Below, in pieces: positions 1 through 10,515 of a DNA stretch of 64,000 nt (position 1 is the first letter of the stretch; every line of letters begins with the position of its first letter). The notes under the pieces were generated by a model. It was given only the letters and a program-made list of their open reading frames with translations, did not search any database and had not been told where the DNA came from. The translations under genes and the position numbers were made by a program. Origin of the DNA: Hybos culiciformis (Eukaryota; Arthropoda; Insecta; Diptera; Hybotidae); NCBI GenBank assembly GCA_964007475.1, contig OZ023273.1, forward strand, positions 87,438,930-87,502,929, written 5' to 3'.

Positions 1-1238
1 AATACAATTCCCTTGCAATGCTGCTTAAAATTCTCCCTGCAATGCTGCTTAAAATTTGTCTGCTAATAGTTCCTATTGTAATGATGCTACGAGTATAATA
101 CTCTTTTTCCTGTTGGATTTTCAATCGCCAAATCAATCTTTGATGAATATCATATAATTAATTTTTTTTTTTATATTATATTTTTATTCTATATTTTTCG
201 CAGTTTGTTGGAATTTTTATTTTTTTTTTTATATTATTCTTTGGGATGGTGTTTTTATTTTTTAAAATATTTTTTTTTTTTTGCGTTCAATATTATTTTA
301 TTATTTTACATCGAACATTACTTTTTCATAGGCCTCTTTTAACTTTTTTTTATTTTTTGTTTTACTCCACAATTCACTTTATCACACTTAACTTTTTCAG
401 TTTTCCTTTTTTTAATTTTTTTCACAGGGTGCGCTAATTGTTAGAAATAAAACGACCGTTCTTGTTGCTGTTAAAATTAAAACTTATTTTCTTTATTTGT
501 TGCATTCAGAATATTGAGTTACTTTTTTATTTGTATGATGTAATATCAAAAGAAAGAATTCGGTCAAATTATATTTCAAAATGCATATTAAGCATTTTGC
601 AATATAACGTAATTCTTTCTTTTGTCGATATTTCATTAACCTAAATATTAAATGTAGAACAATAATTTTTATCCACAACAAGTGTACATGTCGAAAAATT
701 TAATGAAACCCAAGCCAGATAGGTAGCTACAGAGTAGGAATTCTTTGCAGTTGTCGAAGGAATTAAAAAATTTAGGATGCGTACCCGGTTGGACTAGGAA
801 CCGAGAAAAACAGACCAGCGTCGAATTGTCCTAATGACTGCTAACAAATTTCAAAAAATTTTCTTTTTCCTACTAATAAACGAAGAAAAGAATCTACCTA
901 CACTACTCCTTGAATAACAGAAAAAAAAATCAAATATAGAAATTTTTGTAATGCCGACGGGAAATCAACATTTTTTTTTATCAATAAAATTTTAAAGCTT
1001 TATTGGTGAAAGTGGTTTAAGAAAATTTCTGCAACTTTCACTAAGGACTTGGTAAAACGTCAGAGAATGAAATAATATTTTTTGAAAAAACAGATTCGGA
1101 TAATTGAAAAAAAACCCAGGAAAACCCCTTGGTTAAAAAGCCACTTAAAAAAAAATAATAATAGTAAATCTTAAAAATAAATAACAAATTCTTTTTGCTT
1201 AACAATAAAAAAAAACAAAAAAAAATTGTTGATGTTGG
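1..1238. other. AT-rich sequence, no gene recognised
   Basis: Long T and A runs dominate and no reading frame looks coding. The only structure seen is an imperfect hairpin at about 542-634. The block at 700-930 is less AT-rich but is not recognised. Confidence 0.6.
542..634. repeat. imperfect inverted repeat (hairpin)
   Basis: The left arm (about 542-583) contains AATATCAAAAGAAAGAATT. Its imperfect reverse complement is at about 591-634, with AATTCTTTCTTTTGTCGATA. The centre is only a few bases. It may be a small MITE remnant; no target duplication was found. Confidence 0.5.
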
Positions 1239-1246
1239 CATTGTCG

Positions 1247-1800
1247 GCGCCGTGACATTTGTCCGCGGGACATTTGTCCGCGATGAAATTTGTATCGAAA
1301 ACTTCGCGGACAAATGTCATTTTGCAAAATGTCATTTGTCCGCGATTGTAAAATGACATTTGTCCGCCGCGGGCAAATGTCTCAAAATTAGCGGACAAAT
1401 GACATTTTGCAAAATGTCATTTGCCCGCGATTGATTTTTCGAATTTTTAGCGGACAAATGTCATTTTGCAAAATGTCATTTGTCCGCGATTGCTTTTTTA
1501 AATTTTTAGCGGAAAAATGTCATTTTGCAAAATGTCATTTGTCCGCGATTGATTTTTTAAATTTTTAACGGACAAATGTCATTTTGCAAAATGTTTTGTC
1601 CGCGATTGATTTTTCAGATTTTTAGCGGACAAATGTCATTTTGCAAAATGTCATTTGTCCGCGATTAATTTTTATCGCGGACAAATGTCATTTTGCGGAC
1701 AAATGTCCGCGGCGGACAAAAGACATTTCGAATCGCGGACAAATGTCATTTTTATGTCCGCGATACAAAAACAAATCGCGGACAAATGTCCAACCCCCGT
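1247..1800. mobile_element. palindromic-array element A (non-autonomous, 8-bp TSD)
   Basis: A 554-bp element built from repeats of a palindromic unit: GCGGACAAATGTCATTTTG followed by its mirror, CAAAATGTCATTTGTCCGC, repeated about eight times with short spacers. Both ends carry the unit inverted (GACATTTGTCCGCG inward). It is flanked by the 8-bp direct repeat CATTGTCG at 1239-1246 and 1801-1808. An 8-bp duplication fits hAT-like integration. There is no coding capacity; ORFs crossing it are by-products of the repeat. Its architecture matches the elements at 4524, 12711, 44493 and 63182. Confidence 0.75.
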
Positions 1801-1808
1801 CATTGTCG

Positions 1809-2792
1809 TTGCTTTTTGTTATATATCTGATGTGGTACCTCTACACCAAAGATGTCTACCTAAAACAGAAAGTTTAAGAACTGATGTTATTGCACCTAAA
1901 AATTAAAAATGTCATTAGTAATAAAATAAATACAAATTCTTTAAAAAAAAAAATAATATTCGAAATTTTTTATCCTCAACTTTCAATATAATTTCGTAAA
2001 AATGCAAAATTATTGCACGTCCAGAAAATATTTCGCACTGATCTTCATAAAAATGCGAACTTCTTTGAACGTTTATAAATATTCAGTGACACTTATTCTT
2101 TTAAGTGTATGAAAAAGAAAAAAAATCATATATTTAGTAGAAAACTTTTTCAAAAAAAAAAAAAAACTTTTTTTTAAATCTGCATTTTAAAAAATTATTT
2201 ATATTTTGAATTAAAAAAGCTGTCAAAACATTCCTTTTCAATTTCAAAAATGTTTCCATTTTGTTCAACTCTCCAGTTTTTCCAAACAAAAAAAAAACAC
2301 AAAGTCCTAAGGACCTAAAAAAAATAGGCGTTGACCTTCGGGCGAGTCCTGCCGCCATCTTTTCTCCCACAGGCTTCCCAAAATAAACACTATATTCGCG
2401 ATCACGGGGCATTTTTTTTTGTGAATATATACCTAAAATAAATAAAAATATAAATAAATATATAAAAAAAAAAAAAAATTAATGAAAATAAAAAAATTAT
2501 AATTATAAAAAATAAAATAAAATAAATTAATTTTTAAAATAAAAATAAAAAAAACTTACTTTAAATTTGTAACGCCAAAATTGTGCATTTTTGTTCACAC
2601 CATCAAGAAAGACCACGCCTGTACACCGTATCTAATTTATATAAAAATTTTGTAAAAAAAATAAATTTTTGACTTTAATGAATAATTTTTTTTTAAACTT
2701 TTGAGCACAATTAGAATAAATTACAAATAATGCACAAAAGCACGCTAAAAATTTTGCCCAGCTTTAAAAAAAAAAAAAAAATAAAATAAAAG
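1809..2792. other. AT-rich intergenic sequence
   Basis: Mostly homopolymer-rich. A minus-strand segment at about 2290-2412 is more balanced and could encode a short peptide containing KMAAGLARRS. I do not recognise it and see no convincing splice sites, so it is not called as a gene. Confidence 0.5.
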
Positions 2793-3305
2793 AAATATGT
2801 GATGTAAATAAACCTATCTTTCTACTAACACCAACAAAAAAATTTTCAATAAATAATCCATAGTCCTTTCATTTTTCAAAAAAAAAGAAAAATGAAAAAT
2901 AGTAAAATAAACGAGTCATCTTACTTACCTATTTCATCCAGGCCTGTTCACCGACCTGTACTCTTGCTTCACCCAGGTACATTCCCAGGTGAGATAACCC
3001 AGCTCCAAACAACGGCCACACTCAGGAGCCAAACAAATTCCATTATGTTATGATTTAATATGAGGAAAAACAGGGGGTGGTATAAAAATACTAAAAGTGA
3101 GAGCTTAAACTGAACTCAGGAGGATTTTATCATAAAAATTTTATGTTGAGTGGCTAAGGTAGATCCAAAAGAAAGTGCTCTACCAGCCGAATTTTATCTG
3201 GAGCCGAGTGCACTGTCTGAAATCTATTTTCAATGGCCTGGCTCGCCGAGTGAGTAGGTTCGTGACAGTGAACACCAGAGGTTCATAACAAATATTATCG
3301 GATGT
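2793..3305 (-). repeat. dispersed repeat, copy a (zinc-knuckle bearing)
   Basis: Matches 9095-9605 in the same orientation. Both copies share an opening around ATGTGATGTAAATAAACC, the segment CAGCTCCAAACAACGGCCAC, and a later block with AACAGGGGGTGGTATAAA. On the minus strand this copy encodes a CX2CX4(Y)X4C remnant (CGRCLELGYLTWEC) in which the zinc-binding His is Tyr. It ends at a consensus 5' splice site (GTAAGTAA, 2928-2921). It is probably a retroelement gag fragment, but the family is not identified. Confidence 0.55.
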
Positions 3306-3856
3306 AAAAAAAATCAAAGATTTGGGAAGGTTAAAACGCTGGTAATTTTCTCTTAATTACCACCATTTTTACCTGTCTACTTACAGAAGAGGAATATATA
3401 TGTTGTAACCCCAACAGGGAAAATATAGCCTAAAAATTAATGTTCGTCATTTTGTTTTTTTTTCTGTTTCGACTCATGGCCTCTGCCACCTAAAGTCGGG
3501 ACTAACACCGGCATATGTTTTTTATTTAAGGACGTGTGGGATTTTTTTTTAGAAATAACTCATATTTGTATTTCTATAAAAAAAAAAATTTATTTAACAA
3601 ATTAATAGAAATTAATATACTAAGATTTGGCTATAACCATTCTATCTTTGTTGCAATTATAAACAATATTTAAAAACATTTTTTTTTGTTGTTAAGTTAT
3701 TTAAGAATTATTTTTAGGTCATAATTCTTTTTTTATTTTTCTTTTTTGTATAAAATCTGTTTATATTTATTACTTTTAATGTTTACTTCTAGTTTTAAGT
3801 ATAATTTAACATTTTTCTAGAATTCCTTTTGTTTTTTTTTTTTTGTAGTTTTTGTA
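3306..3856. other. AT-rich intergenic sequence
   Basis: No gene, repeat or RNA is recognised apart from homopolymer runs. The short block at 3470-3540 is less AT-rich and unassigned. Confidence 0.5.
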
Positions 3857-4013
3857 TTGAATATCATAAGTAAAAATTTTGTGTATACAGTTTTTTTTTT
3901 TATCTATAATACTATAAAATTGAATTTGATGCATCGTACATCAAATTCAATTTTATAGTATTATAGATAAAAAAAAAACTGTATACACAAAATTTTTACT
4001 TAAAATATTCAAT
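3857..4013. repeat. near-perfect 157-bp palindrome
   Basis: Two arms of roughly 73-75 nt are almost exact reverse complements, running from TTGAATATCATAAGTAAAAA to TTTTTACTTAAAATATTCAA. They are separated by a 7-nt loop between TTTGATG and CATCAAA. Such intact arms imply recent origin or conversion. It could be a MITE-type foldback or a long hairpin RNA source; no target duplication is obvious. Confidence 0.85.
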
Positions 4014-4523
4014 TTGCCTGTTGATATGCTTCAATATCAATTCTCTTTGTGAAGGGATCTAGTAGCTTTCTATCAAGTCAAATAATTTTAACGATATCAA
4101 AAAAAAATTTAAAAGAAAAAAAAAATTATTAAAAAAAAAAAGGTATAAAAAAATGTAAAGCAAAATTTGAAATTGAAATTGAAAAGAAAAACACAAAGTG
4201 GAGTTTAGAATAAAAAATGTCTAATAATTATATACGTATATATGTACACATATGGACACATATGCATATGGACTACCATTCAGATGCTTGCATATATGCA
4301 CATAAGTACATATGCACACATATATGCACATAAGTACATATGCCTGTCGAAGGTGATGGTTCCCGATCAAGTGTTTTCTCGTCTTGGTCCAACCGGGCAA
4401 CCGCACGAATGGGTTGGAACCAAGGACAAGTGATCGGGGCCATTCCACAATGCAGTCTGGTATCACCCACTCCACGATGAATTACAAAACCAATCCATTA
4501 GTTGGTTTTGCATCCACTCGTAC
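4014..4523. other. AT-rich DNA with an ACATATG-type short-repeat tract
   Basis: At about 4228-4345 the sequence cycles through ACATATG, GCACATAAGTACATATGC and similar words, a degenerate simple repeat. The stretch 4346-4515 is more GC-balanced (contains GGTCCAACCGGGCAACC) and is the target into which the element at 4524 inserted. I do not recognise it. Confidence 0.5.
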
Positions 4524-5578
4524 GGTGAGACGAATTATCGCATAATGTCATAACATATAAAAAAATACGAATTATCACATAAAAATCGAATTGTATGAGA
4601 TTATGCACTAATTCATTTAAAAACGAATTATCACATAAAACCAAAATGAATTTGAAAATAAATGAATTATCTCATAAATTTTATGTGATAATTCGTTTTT
4701 AAATGAATTAGTGCATAAAATTTTCGTTAAAATTTTTTTATGCGATAATTCGTTTTAGAATTTATGTGCTATTTCGTTTTCAAATGAATTATCACATAAA
4801 AACCAAAAAACACATTTTATGTGATAATTCGTTTTTTTACGAATTAGTGCATAAATTTTAAAAATGCAGATTTATGCGCTAATTCGTATTCAAACGAATT
4901 AGTGCACAATAATGACTCCGTCAATTATCGCATAATGACATATAACATAATTTTTAAAATGAATTATCACATATTTTTTTTATGAGATAATTCATGTACT
5001 TCGAGTAATTACCGCGTCCTATTCGCTTCGCGCGTAGCGCTCCGAGAAAAGAAAAAAAATGTTGTCTTTTCCAAATAAAATAGAGCAATATTTCAGAACA
5101 ATCGGAGGTATGCGCTTTTCGTAAGCTTATCCGATAATTCGTTTTAAATGAATTAGTGCATAATCTCATACAAACCAATTTTTATGTGATAATTCGTATT
5201 TTTTTATATGTTTTTATGCACTAATTCATTTTAAATTAGCTCATAAAATATGAAAATATAAATTTATGTGCTATTTCGTTTTCAAACGAATTAGTGCATA
5301 AATAGCAAAAAATATTTTTTATGTGATAATTCACTTTAAAATGAATTAGTGCATAAAATTTTTGTTCGAATATTTTTATGAGTTAATTCATTTTTTAATT
5401 TATGTACTAATTCATTTTAAAATGAATTATCACATAAAAATAATTTTTTATGAGATAATTCATTTTTCAATTTATGTGCTATTTCGTTTTTAAATGAATT
5501 ATCTCATAAAAAAAATTTATGCGATAAGTCATTTTAAAAATTATGTGATATGACATTATGCGATAATTCACGGAGCCC
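4524..5578. mobile_element. palindromic-array element B (non-autonomous, 8-bp TSD)
   Basis: A 1055-bp element filled with alternating-orientation copies of a 14-bp word, GAATTATCRCATAA and its complement, in more than twenty degenerate copies. The ends are inverted: GACGAATTATCGCATAATG on the left, CATTATGCGATAATTCACGG on the right. It is flanked by direct repeats ACTCGTAC at 4516-4523 and 5579-5586. A GC-rich core at about 5008-5067 (CGCGCGAAGCGAATAGGACG on the minus strand) resembles the cores at 18040 and 63370. There is no coding capacity. Confidence 0.75.
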
Positions 5579-5586
5579 ACTCGTAC

Positions 5587-6405
5587 AGTGGGAGCGACCA
5601 GACGCATTACCACCAGGTGACCTGGTGTCATCCATGTCCAAGGCAAATCCCAAAACCAAAATAACTCGTGGTTCTAGGATTTACTCCGTAGCAGGAGGAA
5701 CCAGATTCTCTACCGCAATGCATCCAGAATCATCTATATCCATGATGAGACCCAGAGCTACGCCGTGGCGTTGGGTCGGGGCCGCTCCCGGACACGGAGA
5801 CTCAGGGTACATCGCGATAGAATATCTTGGTATCTTCTACTTCCATAGTGAATCCTCTAGTCATGGCAGAGTCTTGACCTGAAGTTCCACTTCAGAAGCA
5901 GAAGGCACCAGATGTCGGACACCGAGTCCAAGCTTCGGATTCTTGGATAGGTCCAAGAATATTCCACCAGGACAGGATGGTTTAGGTTGCCTATTGGAGC
6001 GGTTTGCAAGACAGACTCGTGTCCAATACCAACCATCGCCGGAGCTATCAGCCCAAGCCAGCGAATCATCTATATCCATGATGAGACCCAGAGCTACGCC
6101 GTGGCGTTGGGTCGGGGCCGCTCCCGGACACGGAGACTCAGGGTACATCGCGATAGCATATCTTGATATCTTCTACTTCCATAGTGCATCCTCTAGTCAT
6201 GGTAGAGTCTTGACCTGAAGTTCCACTCCAGAAGCAGAAGGTGGCGAACCAGGTGGCGGACACCGAGTCCAAGCTTCGGATTCTTGGATAGGTCCAAGAA
6301 TCCTCCACCAGGACAGGATGGTTTAGGTTGCCTATTGGAGCGGTTTGCAAGACAGACTCGTGTCCAATTCCAACCATCGCCGGAGCTATCAGCCCAAGCC
6401 AGCGA
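5587..6405. repeat. GC-rich block with a 335-bp tandem duplication
   Basis: Base composition jumps to roughly half G+C here. Two units of about 335 bp lie head to tail (about 5728-6062 and 6063-6404), each beginning GAATCATCTATATCCATGAT and differing by a few substitutions and indels. Open frames on both strands repeat with the unit and end in stops, so I do not call a protein. It could be a retroelement 5' region or a domain captured from elsewhere. Confidence 0.7.
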
Positions 6406-7303
6406 AGTAAACTCCACTAGCTTCGGGTGATAGCTCCAGTATCTAAAGAGACCGCTAATCGTATCTTTTCTTTTTCGGGTTAGTCAGCTGTTTTTCGGTG
6501 GTACTTGGAAAAATTTGAACTACGTTTGTTTCGAAATTGATGTTCTTTACCGCCTCTGTCTGCTTACGCGTTAGTTTAGCCTTTTTTCTGGTAATGTGGC
6601 TTGCAGGACCGACATCGGACCCTTATTCCTCACCCTGATTTTATAATGTTTCCGCGTGGGCTCTACTTCTACTCCTTCGAAGATCGCCTTTAGGGTGGAG
6701 GATTTAGCCTTTCCTCATCGGGTACACGCAGTACCGATGGAGGAATTAGCGGATCAAGTTTTGGCGTCTAAACCATTTTGGGAATATCTGGTTCCCTAAA
6801 TGCTTGTCTTTTCAGAAAGTGCTCTATTATTATTGGTTTGGGGCCTTGATCTTCAGTGTACCACCGCAAATCAGACTGAGTGTATTTGGGATCGTGGAAC
6901 GCATACGCCACCAACATTTCTTCACAGTCTTCTTTAGTAAAAGTTTTATGTCCTAACTGATCCATCTGTAAAATTGCAATGAATAGTGTTATTATTATTG
7001 CTTTATTTTAAAAATTTGTATCCCATGCAAAAGTTATGAAAGATAGAAAATAGCGCCATAGTTATGAAAATTTCATCTACAGGATAATTTAGATTTGAGA
7101 AATTAGATTGTAAGCCAAATTTTTTTTTTTTGTTTTTTTTTTTTCTAAGCATCCACTTTTTTGAAGTTTGTCACTTCAGAAAATCGTCGAAGTGACTTAT
7201 TCTTTTCGTTTGGTTTTGTTTTGGTAGACGCAGTTATTTCCACCCTGACTATCAATTTTGTACAGTCTTGTTTTGTCTGTATTGTCTTATCTACCTTGGA
7301 AAA
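6406..7303. other. continuation of GC-richer block, then AT-rich DNA
   Basis: The first 550 bp keep a gene-like composition without a recognised product; see the short minus-strand ORF at 6768-6965. After about 7000 the sequence returns to AT-rich, homopolymer-rich DNA. Confidence 0.4.
6768..6965 (-). CDS. short ORF or exon of unknown function
   Basis: A 65-residue frame starting MDQLGHKTFTKEDCEEMLVA and containing YTQSDLRWYTEDQ. The composition is balanced, with acidic, aromatic and charged residues, unlike the homopolymer-driven ORFs around it, so it looks like real coding sequence or a fragment of it. It has an ATG start with AT-rich DNA upstream (6966 onward) and ends at TAG. I do not recognise the family. 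It sits beside the GC-rich duplicated block and may belong to the same mobile element. Confidence 0.35.
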   Translation of the reverse strand: MDQLGHKTFTKEDCEEMLVAYAFHDPKYTQSDLRWYTEDQGPKPIIIEHFLKRQAFREPDIPKMV

Positions 7304-7612
7304 TTAGAAGGTAGCCTTTTTTTGTGTTGTTTTGGGAATATTGTATTGTGTGTGAAGTTTGGTGGGTCTTATTTTATTCTTCATCTTTTCCCAATTGTGG
7401 GTCAATATTTGGGTGACAATAAAGGATGTTAGTAATAACAAATTGAATGTGTTGAGAAACATATTTGTGTTATGTACTACTATGATGTGAGGTTTGGAGT
7501 TTTGAGAAAGGTCACTTAATTGGGTTGCTGTATTAGTAAGGGCTAGCTTATGATTGGTAACATTATTTTGCAGAAATTTAAAGTTTCCATTTATGCTAAG
7601 CATATCGAGTGA
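7304..7612 (-). pseudogene. envelope-like C-terminal fragment, copy 2
   Basis: The frame of about 100 residues contains a potential N-glycosylation site (NNVT), then KPHIIVVHNTNMFLNTFN, a hydrophobic membrane-span-like stretch (LLLLTSFIVTQIL) and a basic tail. It is recognisably similar to the frame at 12467-12705 (KPHITAVHNTNIRFNTVN plus a hydrophobic stretch), so two copies of one protein family are present. The layout of glycosylated ectodomain, one membrane span and short basic tail fits the end of a viral or retroelement envelope glycoprotein. The family is not identified, and upstream sequence (above 7612) has stops in this frame. Confidence 0.4.
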
Positions 7613-9094
7613 ATGGTTTTAGTGTGCATGTGTTCGGTAAGTTGTATTTACAATCGCAAATTTAGCTCGGTAAATGGTCTATTACCTGCATCAATATACA
7701 TGTAATTATTCAGTTAAGTAAATTTTATTTACATTTCCCTATAATGTAAATTGTATTTACTTACTTCATTTTGAACTGCGTAATACTATAGACAAAAATA
7801 ATATCACTCACACTCACAATATTTCAATACAGACAAATACCAAAAAAAAAAAAAAAGTCCAAATGTATACCACTCACATGCATCATATCAATGTCAAATA
7901 AAGTTTTGTTTATAATGCTAAAAATCTATATTTTCTCTCTGAGCTAATCTATATTTTCCCTCCGAGCAAACAAAAAAAAAAAACAAAAGAGAACCAATAA
8001 AAAAAATACGCGGCTATTTTATTTGTTTTCCTAAAAAGCGGCCAGTCGATCAGTCGATAAATTTTCTTAACATGTGTTTCAATCTACTATTTTTAAAGGA
8101 TCTTCGAACCTCTACTACTAAATTTTTAAGCGAGGGTGGTTGGATTTTAGTACAAAAATTTAAGCCACACTTCGAAAATTGCACTTTTTTTATTCAAAAA
8201 AACAAAATGAATAAAAACAGAACAATGGTAACCTTGAAAGTATTGAAAAAAAATAATTTCTGGCATCATAAAGTTTGCTGTCAATTGTCAAATGTCAAGT
8301 AAGAATTTTTTTTTCTTTTATCAACAAACGAGGAAAATGGCAGCAACAACGAGATAAGGTAAAATGTATAATAATTTTAATTATTTAATTTTGTTTATAT
8401 TATAAAAAAAAATAATTACAAATTTATTATTATTTTTTTTAATAATTAAAAATAAAATTTAAGAAGATCAGCTAATTTCTAAAATAATAAAAAAAAATTA
8501 TTCGATTTATTTTTTTTTTTGCAAAAAAGAAAATGAATAATTTTTTTTTGGAAAAATTAATTATTTTTTTAATATTTTATTAATTAGCTGATCTTAAATC
8601 ATCCGGTTTATAATCATTTCGAGAAATAAATTTACTTCCGTATTAATTAAATTTTATATCCTTGCTTCATTTTCAACTTTTTTGTTTATTTTTTTCATTG
8701 TAAATGTATTGTTTTCAACTCCCTCTCACATGCACATTAAAGCAGTATACAAAACATGTTACATACAAACACATAGACACTTGTCAATATTATATAACTC
8801 GACCTTCGGTCTCTCTTTGTGTTCATACAGAACTCGTAATTAATAACAAATTTTCTTAACATGTATTGTAATCTACTATTAAACGAAAATATACTAGGCA
8901 TGGCTTGAGAATGATATTGAGTTAGGATTTGGTCTGACTCAATTGTTCTTATTTTTCGACAGACTATCTGTACTTTGTAATCCTTGCGAGTTTAGGATTA
9001 AACCCTGGTTCCTAATTTTTAGGCTAATGTTGGTATTATCTTGCTCAGGTATACATTGTTCCATTAACCAAATATTATTGATTAAAACAAAAAT
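7613..9094. other. AT-rich intergenic sequence
   Basis: No gene is recognised. A short inverted repeat (AAGATCAGCTAATT at about 8465, complement ending about 8595) encloses about 100 bp of A/T-only DNA. Simple A and T runs are common. Confidence 0.5.
8465..8595. repeat. short inverted repeat around an A/T tract
   Basis: AAGATCAGCTAATT is followed after about 100 bp by AATTAGCTGATCTT. The interior is nearly pure A/T with further self-complementarity. It may be a tiny MITE. Confidence 0.5.
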
Positions 9095-9605
9095 AAATAT
9101 GTGATGTAATGTAAATAAACCTACCTTACTTACACCAACAAAAAAATTTTCAATAAATAAATCCATAGTCCTTTCATTAAAAAAAAATAAAATAAAATAA
9201 ACAAGTCAACTTACTCACCTATTTCATCCGACTCCTACTCTTGCTCTACCCAGGTGAGATGACCCAGCTCCAAACAACGGCCACACTCAGGAGCCAAATG
9301 AATCCCATTATTGTGGTCCACCATACAGATGAAACACAGGTTGTGTTACAATAAAAATTTAGGGTAAACAGGGGGTGGTATAAAAAATTCAAAAAAGTGA
9401 GTTCATACTGAGTTCTGAGAATTTTTCATAGAAGTTATGATAAAAAAAAAGAAAGTCGTGAAAGTAGAGGGAAAAGAAAGTGCTCTACTTTCAAAATTTT
9501 AAGCTGGTGTCGAGACCACTATCTTATGACATCCTGTTCATAGGGTGGGTAAGCCACAGTGAACACCAGTGGTGGTAACAAAATTTATAGGATGTCTTAT
9601 GGTAA
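9095..9605 (-). repeat. dispersed repeat, copy b (zinc-knuckle bearing)
   Basis: Second copy of the repeat at 2793-3305. On the minus strand about 9220-9360 reads NLCFICMVDHNNGIHLAPEC and then CGRCLELGHLTW, a Cys/His pattern resembling nucleic-acid-binding knuckles. It ends at a GTGAGTAA 5' splice site (9218-9211). An in-frame stop lies just before the donor. It is likely an old gag or transposase fragment; the family is unknown. Confidence 0.55.
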
Positions 9606-10007
9606 AAAAAAAGAAGAGGGGATCAAAAACACAAAAAAAGAATACTTTAGGAACCCCGACCAGATCAAATATATTTAAGATTAAATGACTATGGAGTCAT
9701 TCTTCCTATAGCCGGACCTTACATCTACATTTCTTAATACCTGGAAATGATTTTAGTAAAACATAATTTTTATTTTTACAAGTATTATTTTATTTAACTA
9801 CAAAAAAAAAAAAAAAAAAATGGTCATTGATGGAATGAATCATCGATCTAATCATAAAATACAAAATTTCTTTCTTTGATTTATTTTTTTCCAAATAAGG
9901 ATATAAATTTATTTTAGGATTCAACGTACATGATCATCTTTTTTATTTTTTTTTATACAAAACAAAAATTTTATTTGTTTATTATTTTGTGTATAATTTT
10001 ATTTATA
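9606..10007. other. AT-rich sequence, nothing recognised
   Basis: Homopolymer-rich DNA with no ORF, repeat or RNA signature that I can support. Confidence 0.5.
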
Positions 10008-10515
10008 TATGATTTATCTTATTTATGTATGAAGAAAAATTCTTCTAAATTTGATGCCTACTTAAATGAGATCTTGTGTGGCAGATTCGGGATCTGATGT
10101 CTGCTAAAGTAGTTATTACTGGTCGATAATAACACTGGCGGGGGCACTTCGTTTGTGTTACCAATTCGGTTTGTTGTGTCTTTTTGTAAAGAAATTTGTC
10201 ACATATAACTTTTTTGTTAGGAAAGCAGTCTAAAAAAAATTTTTTCTGGAGCCGCATAAATTTATGTTATGAACCGCATGCAGTTTGCCCAGGTCTGATA
10301 TATATAAACAATGATTTATTTTATTTATGTATGAAGAAAAATTCTTCTAAATTTGATGCCTACTTAAATGAGGTCTTGTTTGGTGTGGCAGATTCATGAT
10401 CTGATGTCTGCTAAAGTAGTTATTACTGGTCGATAATAACACTAGCGGGAGGCACTTCGTTTGTTGTGTCTTTTTGTAAAGAAATTTGTCACAACCAACT
10501 TTTTTGTTAGGAATT
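10008..10515. repeat. tandem duplication, about 302-bp period
   Basis: A segment of about 210 bp starting near ATTTATGTATGAAGAAAAAT (unit 1 from about 10020, unit 2 from about 10322) recurs head to tail. Units differ by small indels; for example, unit 2 lacks a short stretch before TTTGTTGTGTCTTTTTGTAA. No protein is convincing in either unit. Confidence 0.7.

Noticed and set aside
1247..1800. CRISPR-like array of direct repeats
   Set aside because: The units are palindromic in alternating orientation with no unique spacers of constant length, in a eukaryotic context, and bounded by a target duplication.
2134..2412. Minus-strand protein-coding exon
   Set aside because: Only about 40 residues look balanced, the rest is homopolymer translation, and no convincing donor site follows.
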